Below the pieces are notes generated by a model that saw nothing but the letters and a program-made list of their open reading frames with translations, had not been told where the DNA came from and did not search any database. The position numbers were made by a program, and so were the translations under genes. From contig NZ_QEKQ01000003.1 of the NCBI RefSeq assembly GCF_003096655.1, positions 277,038-341,037 of the forward strand: DNA of 64,000 bases, read 5' to 3'. The stretch comes from Tamilnaduibacter salinus (GTDB lineage: Bacteria > Pseudomonadota > Gammaproteobacteria > Pseudomonadales > Oleiphilaceae). Of the stretch, positions 18,520-25,454 are shown piece by piece (position 1 is the first letter of the stretch; each line of letters begins with the position of its first letter).

Positions 18520-18773
18520 CACCGGTCTGGCTATTCCTTGGCTTATTCCGTAGTGTCAGTTGCGGCGAGAAAAACTGCAGTGATTCGGCTAGGTCTGCAA
18601 ATCGGGGCAAACGGCGCAAGACCGACCCCCTGCGTTGTAATTGAGTGTATTGCTAACATGATACAGACCTCTAGATCATAAAAGGATTTGTGTTTGCCGA
18701 TGCTCTAGGCTAGCTTGGTTAAAATTGGTTTTTTATGTTTTCTAACCATTAACAAGGTTTTAGGGGAAGTTGG
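18520..18773. other. AT-rich intergenic region upstream of the second methyltransferase module
   Basis: This region presumably holds the promoter of the second module. It becomes strongly AT-rich from about 18640. I see no gene, no long repeat and no confident -35/-10 pair; AGGGGAAG just before the GTG at 18774 is the likely ribosome site. Confidence 0.4.
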
Positions 18774-19814
18774 GTGAAATTTAGACTTAAGGCTATTGAC
18801 CTTTTTTGTGGCGCTGGAGGCCTGTCAGTAGGGCTTGGGCGATCAGGGTTTGATGTGATGGCCGCAGTCGAGGTGAGTGAAACAGCTGCAAAAACTTATA
18901 AAATGAATCACTCTAACTGTAATATATATAATAATGATATAAAAAGTTTAGATCCTGAAACTATAATGTCAGACTTGGGAATAGAAAAGGGTGAGCTTGA
19001 CTTGTTGGCTGGTTGTCCTCCATGTCAAGGTTTTTCCACGCACAAGACAAGAAATAGAAGTAGCTCTGTGGAAGATGAAAGGAATGACCTTATATTTGTG
19101 TTTGTTGAATACATAAGGAGGTTTCTTCCCAAGGCGATAATGCTGGAAAATGTTCCAGGGTTAGCAAAAGATTATAGAATGTTTTCGGTAATGAAAGAGA
19201 TTTCGCGCCTCGGGTATATTCTCCACGAGAATAGTTTGCAAATAAAAAATGTTGCAGATTATGGGGTTCCGCAGAGAAGGCGTAGATTGATCTTGGTTGC
19301 GTCTAGGCTTGGGGTTATTGAGGACCCCAAAAAGATTAAAGATAAAAAGACAGTTCGAGAAACCATATCCCATATGCAACCGGTTGGTTTAAGTGGAGAC
19401 GCTCTTCATGATATTCCCTCGAACAGGAGCGAGAGGATTCAAGAAATAATAGAAATGATACCTAAAGACGGTGGGTCGAGAAAAAGCTTGCCGAAAAAGT
19501 ACTGGCTTCAGTGTCATATCAGGAGGCCAGATGGCTATAATGATGTATATGGAAGAATGAAATGGGATGATGTCTCTCCCACAATAACTAGCGGGTGTTA
19601 TAACCCGTCGAAGGGTCGGTTTCTACACCCAGAAGAGAATAGACCAATAAGCTTAAGAGAGGCTGCGCTTTTGCAAAGCTTTCCTTCCAGTTACAGATTT
19701 TGCATGGACCGAGGAAAGAGTGATGTCGCGTTAATGATAGGCAATGCGCTACCTCCTGCCTTTATCAGTATTCATGCAGAAGAATGCTATAACCATTTAA
19801 TTTCTTATCTTTAG
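18774..19814 (+). CDS. DNA (cytosine-5) methyltransferase, MORC-module partner
   Basis: The 346-residue C5 methyltransferase shows motif I (AIDLFCGAGGLSVGLGRSGF), IV (AGCPPCQGFSTHK, catalytic Cys), VI (LENVPGL), VIII (PQRRRRLILVASR), and IX/X (LREAALLQSFP, MIGNALPPAF). It starts at GTG 18774 after AGGGGAAG. Codon use and AT content differ sharply from the chromosome and also from the first methyltransferase, suggesting an independent origin. The next gene, a GHKL ATPase, begins 8 nt after its stop, so the two form a unit. Target sequence unknown. Confidence 0.92.
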   Translation: MKFRLKAIDLFCGAGGLSVGLGRSGFDVMAAVEVSETAAKTYKMNHSNCNIYNNDIKSLDPETIMSDLGIEKGELDLLAGCPPCQGFSTHKTRNRSSSVEDERNDLIFVFVEYIRRFLPKAIMLENVPGLAKDYRMFSVMKEISRLGYILHENSLQIKNVADYGVPQRRRRLILVASRLGVIEDPKKIKDKKTVRETISHMQPVGLSGDALHDIPSNRSERIQEIIEMIPKDGGSRKSLPKKYWLQCHIRRPDGYNDVYGRMKWDDVSPTITSGCYNPSKGRFLHPEENRPISLREAALLQSFPSSYRFCMDRGKSDVALMIGNALPPAFISIHAEECYNHLISYL

Positions 19815-19822
19815 GTCTTTTT

Positions 19823-21436
19823 ATGTCTTACGATTTCTCATTGAAGTTTGATCCTAGAACTATTGAGCATCTAGGCGTCAAAATGTACTCAACACTTCCT
19901 CCCGCTCTTTCTGAGTTGATATCGAACGCTTATGATGCCGATGCTGGATCAGTCAAAATAACGTTTCATGAGCAGAATGGAGAGCCAGTATCTATTCAAG
20001 TGCAAGATAACGGTTCCGGAATGAATGCTGATGACATACAGAATAAATTCTTGGTTATCGGACGTGATAGAAGAAAGAAAGAAGGCGATATTCCGTCGCC
20101 AAAATATGGCAGGTTGCCTACTGGAAAGAAAGGGCTAGGTAAACTTGCTTTGTTCGGTCTTGCTGATCTTATTACAATAGATGCATGTAAGGATGGTAAG
20201 AGAAATCGGTTTACTCTGAGCTGGAACTCACTAATCAATACTGATGGCGAATATCATCCAGATACTGATATTGTGGACGAGGATACCGAAAGGAAGAATC
20301 AGACCATAATTAAGCTTTCATCATTAAAACGAAAAACGCCTTTTAATATTGAGGCTTTGGCTGATAATTTGTCAAGAATATTTATTGTGGATGATAGCTT
20401 TAATATAATCCTAAATCACACGAACGGGAAGCAGGCTTATGTGACGAATGAACGCAGGTATTCTCAAATTGAGAGAGAATTCACCTGGAGTTTGGATGAT
20501 CTGAATATGGACCTTGGAGAGTTCGGGAATGAAGTCGAAGGTGTTTTTATAACTGCTAAGACACCTATCCCCCCGTCGTCAGGTTTGCGAGGATTGACGA
20601 TTTTTTCGCGAGGAAAGCTTGTGAATGCCCCCGAGTTTTTCTCGAATAGCACATCTAGCCATTTCTTTCAGTATCTTACTGGATGGATAAAAGCTGATTT
20701 TATTGACTTGCTCGACGAAGACGTTATTTCAACTAACCGGCAGTCGATAAATTGGGCTAATCCGGAGATGGAAGAATTCAGGAAGTTTTTGGCTGAAGTT
20801 GTCTCTAAGTTGAATTCTAGATGGCGATCGGAGCGGCGGAAGAATAAAGAAAAAAGTTTGTCTAAGGAAACGGGAATTAATCGTGACGAATGGTTTTCGA
20901 CCCTACCGAACGAAATTAGGCAACCTGCCCAGAGAATTGTAACTGCACTCGAAGGCGAAGAGGGCATAGATGAGAGCTATGCGCCAGTTTTCCAAGCATT
21001 GCACGAAATCATACCGGAATATCCTCACCTTCATTGGCGTCATTTGCATGATCGACTAAAGACTCGCGTTGATAGTTACTACAAGAATTCTCAGTATGGT
21101 GAGGCTGCGGACCAAGGTGCAAAGGTATACGCCGAAATTCTGAGGGAAATGTCCGGATCGCCAAAAGATGGAACTCAAATCGCAGAAGTTTTTGCCTTAA
21201 AGGGTGACGAAGAGCCCTTGATTAAAGTGGCAGATTTAGAAACGGAATCAGGGAAGAATATCCAAGAGGGGCAGCAGCATATGACAAGGGGGGTTATGAG
21301 GGGGTTTAGGAACCCGATTAATCACGCCCCGATCGATAGCGTCGTTCCTTCTACTTTTTCTGAGCTGGACTGTTTAAATGTTCTCAGTTTGTTTTCTTAT
21401 TTGATCACTCGACTAGATTATGTTGGAGATGATTGA
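19823..21436 (+). CDS. MORC/MutL-like GHKL ATPase with TIGR02391-like C-terminal domain
   Basis: The 537-residue protein has an N-terminal GHKL (Hsp90/MutL-type) ATPase domain: Bergerat N box ALSELISNAYDADA, QVQDNGSGMN, and GKKGLGKLALFGLAD (lid/Gly motif). A middle region with a MORC-like S5 transducer follows. The last 100 residues resemble the TIGR02391/Ymh domain (GFRNPINHAP, FSELDCLNVLSLFSYLI). MORC-like ATPases are known in bacterial restriction-modification operons with 5mC methyltransferases, where ATP-driven DNA loading or restriction is proposed. No nuclease motif is seen, so how the system restricts is open. The TIGR02391 part is of unknown function but recurrent in defence loci. 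Confidence 0.78.
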   Translation: MSYDFSLKFDPRTIEHLGVKMYSTLPPALSELISNAYDADAGSVKITFHEQNGEPVSIQVQDNGSGMNADDIQNKFLVIGRDRRKKEGDIPSPKYGRLPTGKKGLGKLALFGLADLITIDACKDGKRNRFTLSWNSLINTDGEYHPDTDIVDEDTERKNQTIIKLSSLKRKTPFNIEALADNLSRIFIVDDSFNIILNHTNGKQAYVTNERRYSQIEREFTWSLDDLNMDLGEFGNEVEGVFITAKTPIPPSSGLRGLTIFSRGKLVNAPEFFSNSTSSHFFQYLTGWIKADFIDLLDEDVISTNRQSINWANPEMEEFRKFLAEVVSKLNSRWRSERRKNKEKSLSKETGINRDEWFSTLPNEIRQPAQRIVTALEGEEGIDESYAPVFQALHEIIPEYPHLHWRHLHDRLKTRVDSYYKNSQYGEAADQGAKVYAEILREMSGSPKDGTQIAEVFALKGDEEPLIKVADLETESGKNIQEGQQHMTRGVMRGFRNPINHAPIDSVVPSTFSELDCLNVLSLFSYLITRLDYVGDD

Positions 21437-21595
21437 GTTGCTGATTATTACTTAGAAATAGGGATGTTTGTAGTGGCATAGTGGATCTAGCCACCTATTT
21501 GAAGGATTCAGAAAAAACGTAAGGCACCTTGTGGGCACAAGCCGGGTACATGCAAACCAGAAAGTCTGAGATGTTACGCATGCCTATGAGAATCA
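21437..21595. other. Right end of the defence island, no gene
   Basis: The sequence regains GC-rich composition across this stretch. No protein, RNA gene or strong hairpin is evident until the tRNA-like segment at 21596. Confidence 0.4.
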
Positions 21596-21650
21596 TGGCC
21601 CGCCCGTCAGGGTTCGAACCTGAGCCCTTCGCCGCTAGAGAGCGGCACGT
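21596..21650 (-). other. tRNA-like 3' end (possible tRNA remnant or integration site)
   Basis: On the minus strand the sequence ends CGGGCGG-G-CCA, preceded by a perfect 5-bp T stem (TCAGG/CCTGA) with a canonical TTCGAAC loop. Upstream is a perfect hairpin GCCGCTCTCTAGCGGC where an anticodon arm would be, but its loop is not a normal 7-nt one. No 5' acceptor strand (CCGCCCG) is found. This looks like the 3' half of a tRNA gene, as left at sites of tRNA-targeted integration, or a decayed tRNA. Confidence 0.35.
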
Positions 21651-21660
21651 TCGTTGAGCT

Positions 21661-22079
21661 CTATAGACTACCTGGATGCGCTCCCCCAAGCCCCGAAGCC
21701 CGAAAAACCCGCCTCTCAACAGCCAACTCCAAAACCTTCTCCCTTGGCACCACCGAACTCAACCACTTCTTGGCCCGGGTCACCCCAGTGTAGAGCAGCT
21801 CTTTCGTCAGCACCGGCGAAACGGTATCCGGCAACACCAGACAGGTATGCCCAAACTCGGAGTCCTGGCTCTTGTGGACAGTCATAGTGAAGGTGGTCAT
21901 GACGTCGCTCAGGCGGGTGGGGGAGGACGCGTTTGAGAGTGTCGTCCGGCAGGGGGAGAAGACCCTTACCGCCTCTCAGCTTCGGGCAGGGCGATGCCGA
22001 CGTTGCCGTCGCCGTTCATCAGGCCGGTGCTCCGCAGGTGTTGTTCGATGGCCTCCTTCGACCCGGCCACGCCGAAAGA
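21661..22079 (-). pseudogene. recD: Decayed 3' fragment of recD (exonuclease V alpha subunit)
   Basis: The last 80 codons encode the RecD C-terminal helicase motifs: MTVHKSQDSEFGH and ELLYTGVTRAKKW. Upstream, recognisable RecD pieces lie in shifted frames: FGVAGSKEAIEQHLR and GLMNGDGNVGIALPE in one, then GGKGLLPLPDD in another, with the usual segment between them partly missing. At least two frameshifts and a deletion are needed to join them, and the N-terminal two thirds of the gene is absent. It is a nonfunctional remnant at the island's right edge. An intact recD may exist elsewhere. Confidence 0.75.
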
Positions 22080-22133
22080 CGCATAACATCTCGTTGAGTG
22101 TTGCCCGCTGGTTTTACCAATATGAGCGAACCT

Positions 22134-23288
22134 TTAACCCGACCGCTCCCCCAACCAATCCGCCATCTCAACCCACGTCGCCTCTGGCGCCCGGCTCCCC
22201 GCCAGAATCCCCATGTGCCCACCGGGCGACACCCGGAAGGTTTTGTCGGTTGAGCGGACGTGGTCCATCACGCGCTTGGCGGCGCCGGGGGTGACCATGG
22301 TGTCGCTCTGGCCGGCGACGGCGTAGAGGTTGGCGGTGACGTTTTCCAGCCGGGCCCAGTCGTCGCCGATCTGGATTTCGCCGGTGGAGAGCTGGTTGTC
22401 GATCCACACGCGCACGACCGTGTCCTGAATCACGCCGCCGGGGTAGGCGACCATGCGGTCCAGAAACGCGGACGTGGTGGCGTGGTTGGTGACGAACTCT
22501 CGGTCGCCGAGTTTGGCGAGCAGCTCCCAGTAGCCCATCACGCTGCCGACCGGGTTGGTCATCTTGAAGCCGATGGTGTTGGCCCAGCCGGGGGTGTGCA
22601 GCCAGTGGGGTTTGACGTTGTGCAGGCGGAACGGCGTGTGTTCGCGCACGAACTCGGCGGTGCCGCTGATGGCGCGGAAGAAGGTGCCCATGAAGCCGGA
22701 GGCGTGGCTGTCGATGGGTGAGCCAAGGATGATGGCGTTGCGGATGTGCTGGTCGTTGCTCAGCCCGGCGTAGAACAGGGTGAACATGCCGCCCAGGCTC
22801 CAGCCGTGCAGGGACAGTTCCTGCTCGCCGCTGTGCTCGCGCACCTTGTTCAGATAGTAGGGCAGGAACTCCGCCACATAGGTGTGCAGGTTGTAGTGGC
22901 TGTGGGCGCGGGTCGGCATGCCCCAGTCGATCAGGTACACCTCAAAGCCCCGGGCCCGCAGGTAGCGCACCAGGCTGCGGTTGGGGAACAGGTCGTAGAT
23001 GAGCATGTTAACGGCCAGCGGCGGCACGATCACGATTGGTGTGCGGTGGGCGGCTTTCTCCACCGGCACGACCGTGTCACCCAACTCGATGTAGGACTCT
23101 TCGAGCGGCGGGTAGTACCGCAGGCTGACGAGTCCGTCGCTTTCCAGCGTCTCGAACGGCGTCTGGCCGGCCTTCACGAGGCTGGCGGCGCGGAACACCC
23201 GGTCGAAGGCGTTGCTGGCGTAGGCGCCGGCCTGGGCACCCAGCGCGCTGGTCTGTTCAACGGCGGACTGAATCAGCTGTTTCATCAT
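22134..23288 (-). CDS. PHA-synthase-like alpha/beta-hydrolase with Ser nucleophile
   Basis: The 384-residue protein resembles PhaC/PhaC-like hydrolases: IVIVPPLAVNMLIYDL, RYLRARGFEVYLIDWG, and the nucleophile elbow LHGWSLGG. True PHA synthases carry Cys at the nucleophile (G-x-C-x-G); here it is Ser, so hydrolase or depolymerase chemistry is more likely than polymerisation. The remaining triad candidates are Asp in AGQSDTMVTP and His in PGGHMGIL. The N-terminus is a short helical segment typical of phasin-interacting synthases. It is divergently oriented from a PlsC-family acyltransferase. It may act on polyhydroxyalkanoate or acyl esters. Confidence 0.75.
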   Translation of the reverse strand: MMKQLIQSAVEQTSALGAQAGAYASNAFDRVFRAASLVKAGQTPFETLESDGLVSLRYYPPLEESYIELGDTVVPVEKAAHRTPIVIVPPLAVNMLIYDLFPNRSLVRYLRARGFEVYLIDWGMPTRAHSHYNLHTYVAEFLPYYLNKVREHSGEQELSLHGWSLGGMFTLFYAGLSNDQHIRNAIILGSPIDSHASGFMGTFFRAISGTAEFVREHTPFRLHNVKPHWLHTPGWANTIGFKMTNPVGSVMGYWELLAKLGDREFVTNHATTSAFLDRMVAYPGGVIQDTVVRVWIDNQLSTGEIQIGDDWARLENVTANLYAVAGQSDTMVTPGAAKRVMDHVRSTDKTFRVSPGGHMGILAGSRAPEATWVEMADWLGERSG

Positions 23289-23346
23289 TCACAAAGGCTC
23301 ATAGCATTGAGGGTTGTGCCCCGTCTGGTCGGTGCGTTGATCGACT

Positions 23347-23443
23347 GAGCCGCTGAGAACTCTGAGAGCAAGGCGCGGTGTCGAAGGTTTGGTGGTTCCA
23401 AATCGAGACAGCGCAACACCGCTATCAGAGTTCTCAGCGGCTC
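23347..23443. repeat. Long inverted repeat between divergent genes
   Basis: A perfect 19-bp inverted repeat, GAGCCGCTGAGAACTCTGA at 23347-23365 and its complement at 23425-23443, encloses an inner 7-bp pair (GCGGTGT at 23375 with ACACCGC at 23416). The 97-nt unit can fold into one long cruciform or RNA hairpin. It lies between two divergent promoters, so a simple terminator is unlikely; a miniature inverted-repeat element or regulatory RNA is possible. The rest of the 328-nt spacer (23289-23616) shows nothing else. Confidence 0.7.
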
Positions 23444-23616
23444 CCGAAGGGCGTGAGGCCTCAGCATCACGCAGTCGGTTAACGAACCGGCTAGACGGGG
23501 CACTAGTATACTGGCTGTCACCAAACGGTCACTGGCGAGGCCGGCGCGGGGGTGCGGCAATGGGGCCAGTCCGTGCTAGCATGTCGCTCGTCAGCCAACA
23601 ACTGTAAGCGAAAACC

Positions 23617-24525
23617 ATGCTGAGTTTCCTGCCCGCGCCGGTGATCGGTGTTCTCAATGCCGTTCTGCTGGGGATCAACACCCTGTTCTGGTGTCTGCTG
23701 CTCTACATCCCCACGATTCTCAAACTGATCATTCCCATTCACGGGTTCCAGGTGCTGTGTACCCGGGTGATCATCGCCATTTCCGAAGCGTGGGTGGCCT
23801 GTAACACGGGCTGGATGGCGCTGACCCACAAGACCCGCTGGGACGTGGAGGGCGACGATCAGCTCCAGCGCGAGAGCTGGTATCTGGTGCTCAGCAACCA
23901 CCAGAGCTGGGTCGACATCTTTGCGATGCAGCGGGTGTTCAACAAACGCGCGCCGTTCCTCAAGTTCTTCCTCAAGCAGCAACTGATCTGGGTACCGGTG
24001 ATCGGGCTGGCGTGGTGGGGGCTGGATTTCCCCTTCATGAAGCGCTACTCCCGGGAGTATCTGGTCAAGCACCCTGAGAAACGCGGCGAGGACCTGAAGG
24101 CCACCCGCCGGGCTTGTGAAAAATTCCGCTACACGCCGGTGAGCGTGATGAACTTCGTCGAGGGCACGCGCTTTACCCAAGCCAAGCATGACAAGCAGAA
24201 ATCATCGTACACCCATCTGCTGACCCCGAAGGCCGGTGGCGTGGCGTTCGTGCTGGATGCCATGGGCGACTCGATCCAGAAGCTGGTGGACGTGACCATT
24301 GCCTATCCCGATGGGGCGCCGACGTTCTGGGAGTTTCTCTGCGGGCGCCTGCCGTCAATCCGCATGCGCATTGCGGTCAAGCCGGTGCCGGCCTATCTCA
24401 AGGGGCGGGACTACGCCAGCGATGCCGAGCATCGTCGCAATGTGAAGGAATGGGTCGCTGACCTCTGGCGTGAGAAGGACGAACAGGTGGATACGCTGCT
24501 CACGGAGGCCCGCGCCGAGTCGTGA
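23617..24525 (+). CDS. PlsC-family acyltransferase (YihG-like)
   Basis: The 302-residue protein has N-terminal transmembrane helices (about residues 8-45) and the lysophospholipid acyltransferase motifs: SNHQSWVD (HX4D variant at about 92-99), the FPFMKRYSREYL block, and NFVEGTRFT. The family transfers acyl groups to 1-acyl-glycerol-3-phosphate or related lipids at the inner membrane. Length and motif variants match YihG-type acyltransferases. ATG 23617 follows AACTGTAAGCG, with no strong ribosome site. It stands alone on the plus strand. Confidence 0.88.
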   Translation: MLSFLPAPVIGVLNAVLLGINTLFWCLLLYIPTILKLIIPIHGFQVLCTRVIIAISEAWVACNTGWMALTHKTRWDVEGDDQLQRESWYLVLSNHQSWVDIFAMQRVFNKRAPFLKFFLKQQLIWVPVIGLAWWGLDFPFMKRYSREYLVKHPEKRGEDLKATRRACEKFRYTPVSVMNFVEGTRFTQAKHDKQKSSYTHLLTPKAGGVAFVLDAMGDSIQKLVDVTIAYPDGAPTFWEFLCGRLPSIRMRIAVKPVPAYLKGRDYASDAEHRRNVKEWVADLWREKDEQVDTLLTEARAES

Positions 24526-24617
24526 TGGCCTCGGATGACACTCGCCGGGGGATTCGGTAAGCTTTCCCGGCACATCATGGAAGAACCCAACCCGTTGTGA
24601 TGCAAGGAGAGCGTCCG

Positions 24618-25454
24618 ATGAACCCACAAGGACACAGTGGGGTGTGGGAAGCGTCGTTTGTATCCCTGCCGACGCTTCCTGACCTGGAATCCCCCTTCTA
24701 TCTCGTGGATCTGGCCGCCCGGCCGGACGCCCTGCGCCGGCTCTACGAGCAGGACCCGAACCCCCGTTGCCGCCTGATCTACAACGGCACGCCCCACGAA
24801 GGCGCCCGGGAGGCGGGGCCGTTGCTGGTGGAGCCGGTCTCTGCCGATGCCCAGACGCTGTTCCGCGAGGGCCTGCAGGAAGGCTGGGCCGTGGCGGCCG
24901 CCGGTCCGTCCCTGACGCTGGACGATGCCGATGCCCATTTCCGGCAACTGGCGGAAGTGGATGCGCCGGAAGGCCCGGTGCTGTTCCGGTTTGCGGCGCC
25001 GGATGTGCTGGGCAGCATGGGCGAGTCCTTCACCCACACCCAGTGCCGACAGTTGCTGGGTCCGCTGACCGCACTCACCGGCACGCTGGACGGGCAGGCC
25101 TGGCAGTGTCATCAGCCGGCGCCCCATGAGCCTGAGACCGACGAGCCGTTTACGCTCACCGAGAACAACCTGCGGCACGTCGCGCATGTGCGTCGTCAGC
25201 GGCTGGCCGATTCGCTGGCCCGGCACTACGAACTGCCGCAGATGACGGTGAGTACGTGGTTTGATCAGTGCCATGCGCTAGGGGCACCCCACGAGCAGGC
25301 ACTGGTGGAGGGCAGCCGCGCGCTCGCCCGTCAGGGACTCGACGGGCCGCTGACCCCGGATCAGCTCGACCGGATCGCCGGACAGGGCCGGGACTGGTCC
25401 GCCCGGCTCGCCGCACTGAATGAATGGCCTCAGGGAGCGAGGGAAACCGCATGA
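24618..25454 (+). CDS. DUF4123 protein, probable type VI effector chaperone
   Basis: The 278-residue protein resembles DUF4123 proteins, which bind specific effectors and load them onto VgrG spikes of type VI secretion systems. Typical features are the YLVDLAARPDALRRLYE opening, the FRFAAPDVL segment and the C-terminal QRLADSLARHYEL helix. ATG 24618 follows AAGGAGAG; the stop overlaps the start of the effector-like gene (ATGA). No vgrG, hcp or other T6SS gene is in the window, so this is an orphan cargo cluster relying on a system encoded elsewhere. Confidence 0.72.
   Translation: MNPQGHSGVWEASFVSLPTLPDLESPFYLVDLAARPDALRRLYEQDPNPRCRLIYNGTPHEGAREAGPLLVEPVSADAQTLFREGLQEGWAVAAAGPSLTLDDADAHFRQLAEVDAPEGPVLFRFAAPDVLGSMGESFTHTQCRQLLGPLTALTGTLDGQAWQCHQPAPHEPETDEPFTLTENNLRHVAHVRRQRLADSLARHYELPQMTVSTWFDQCHALGAPHEQALVEGSRALARQGLDGPLTPDQLDRIAGQGRDWSARLAALNEWPQGARETA

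Larger units (their letters stand above)
15842..21664. mobile_element. AT-richer defence island (two 5mC methyltransferase modules)
   Basis: All genes between 15897 and 21436 encode restriction-modification-type proteins on the plus strand, with lower GC than the flanks (most marked from 18700 on). The 10-bp direct repeat TGAGCTCTAT occurs at 15842-15851 and 21655-21664, close to the composition breaks. No integrase or transposase is present, so the transfer mechanism is unknown. The repeat could be coincidental; the compositional shift and gene content are the stronger evidence of transfer. Confidence 0.5.

Noticed and set aside
15897-21436. BREX, DISARM or Dnd defence system
   Set aside because: None of the hallmark genes (pglX/brxC, drmA/drmB, dndA-E) is present; the genes are 5mC methyltransferases, Vsr, an endonuclease and a GHKL ATPase.
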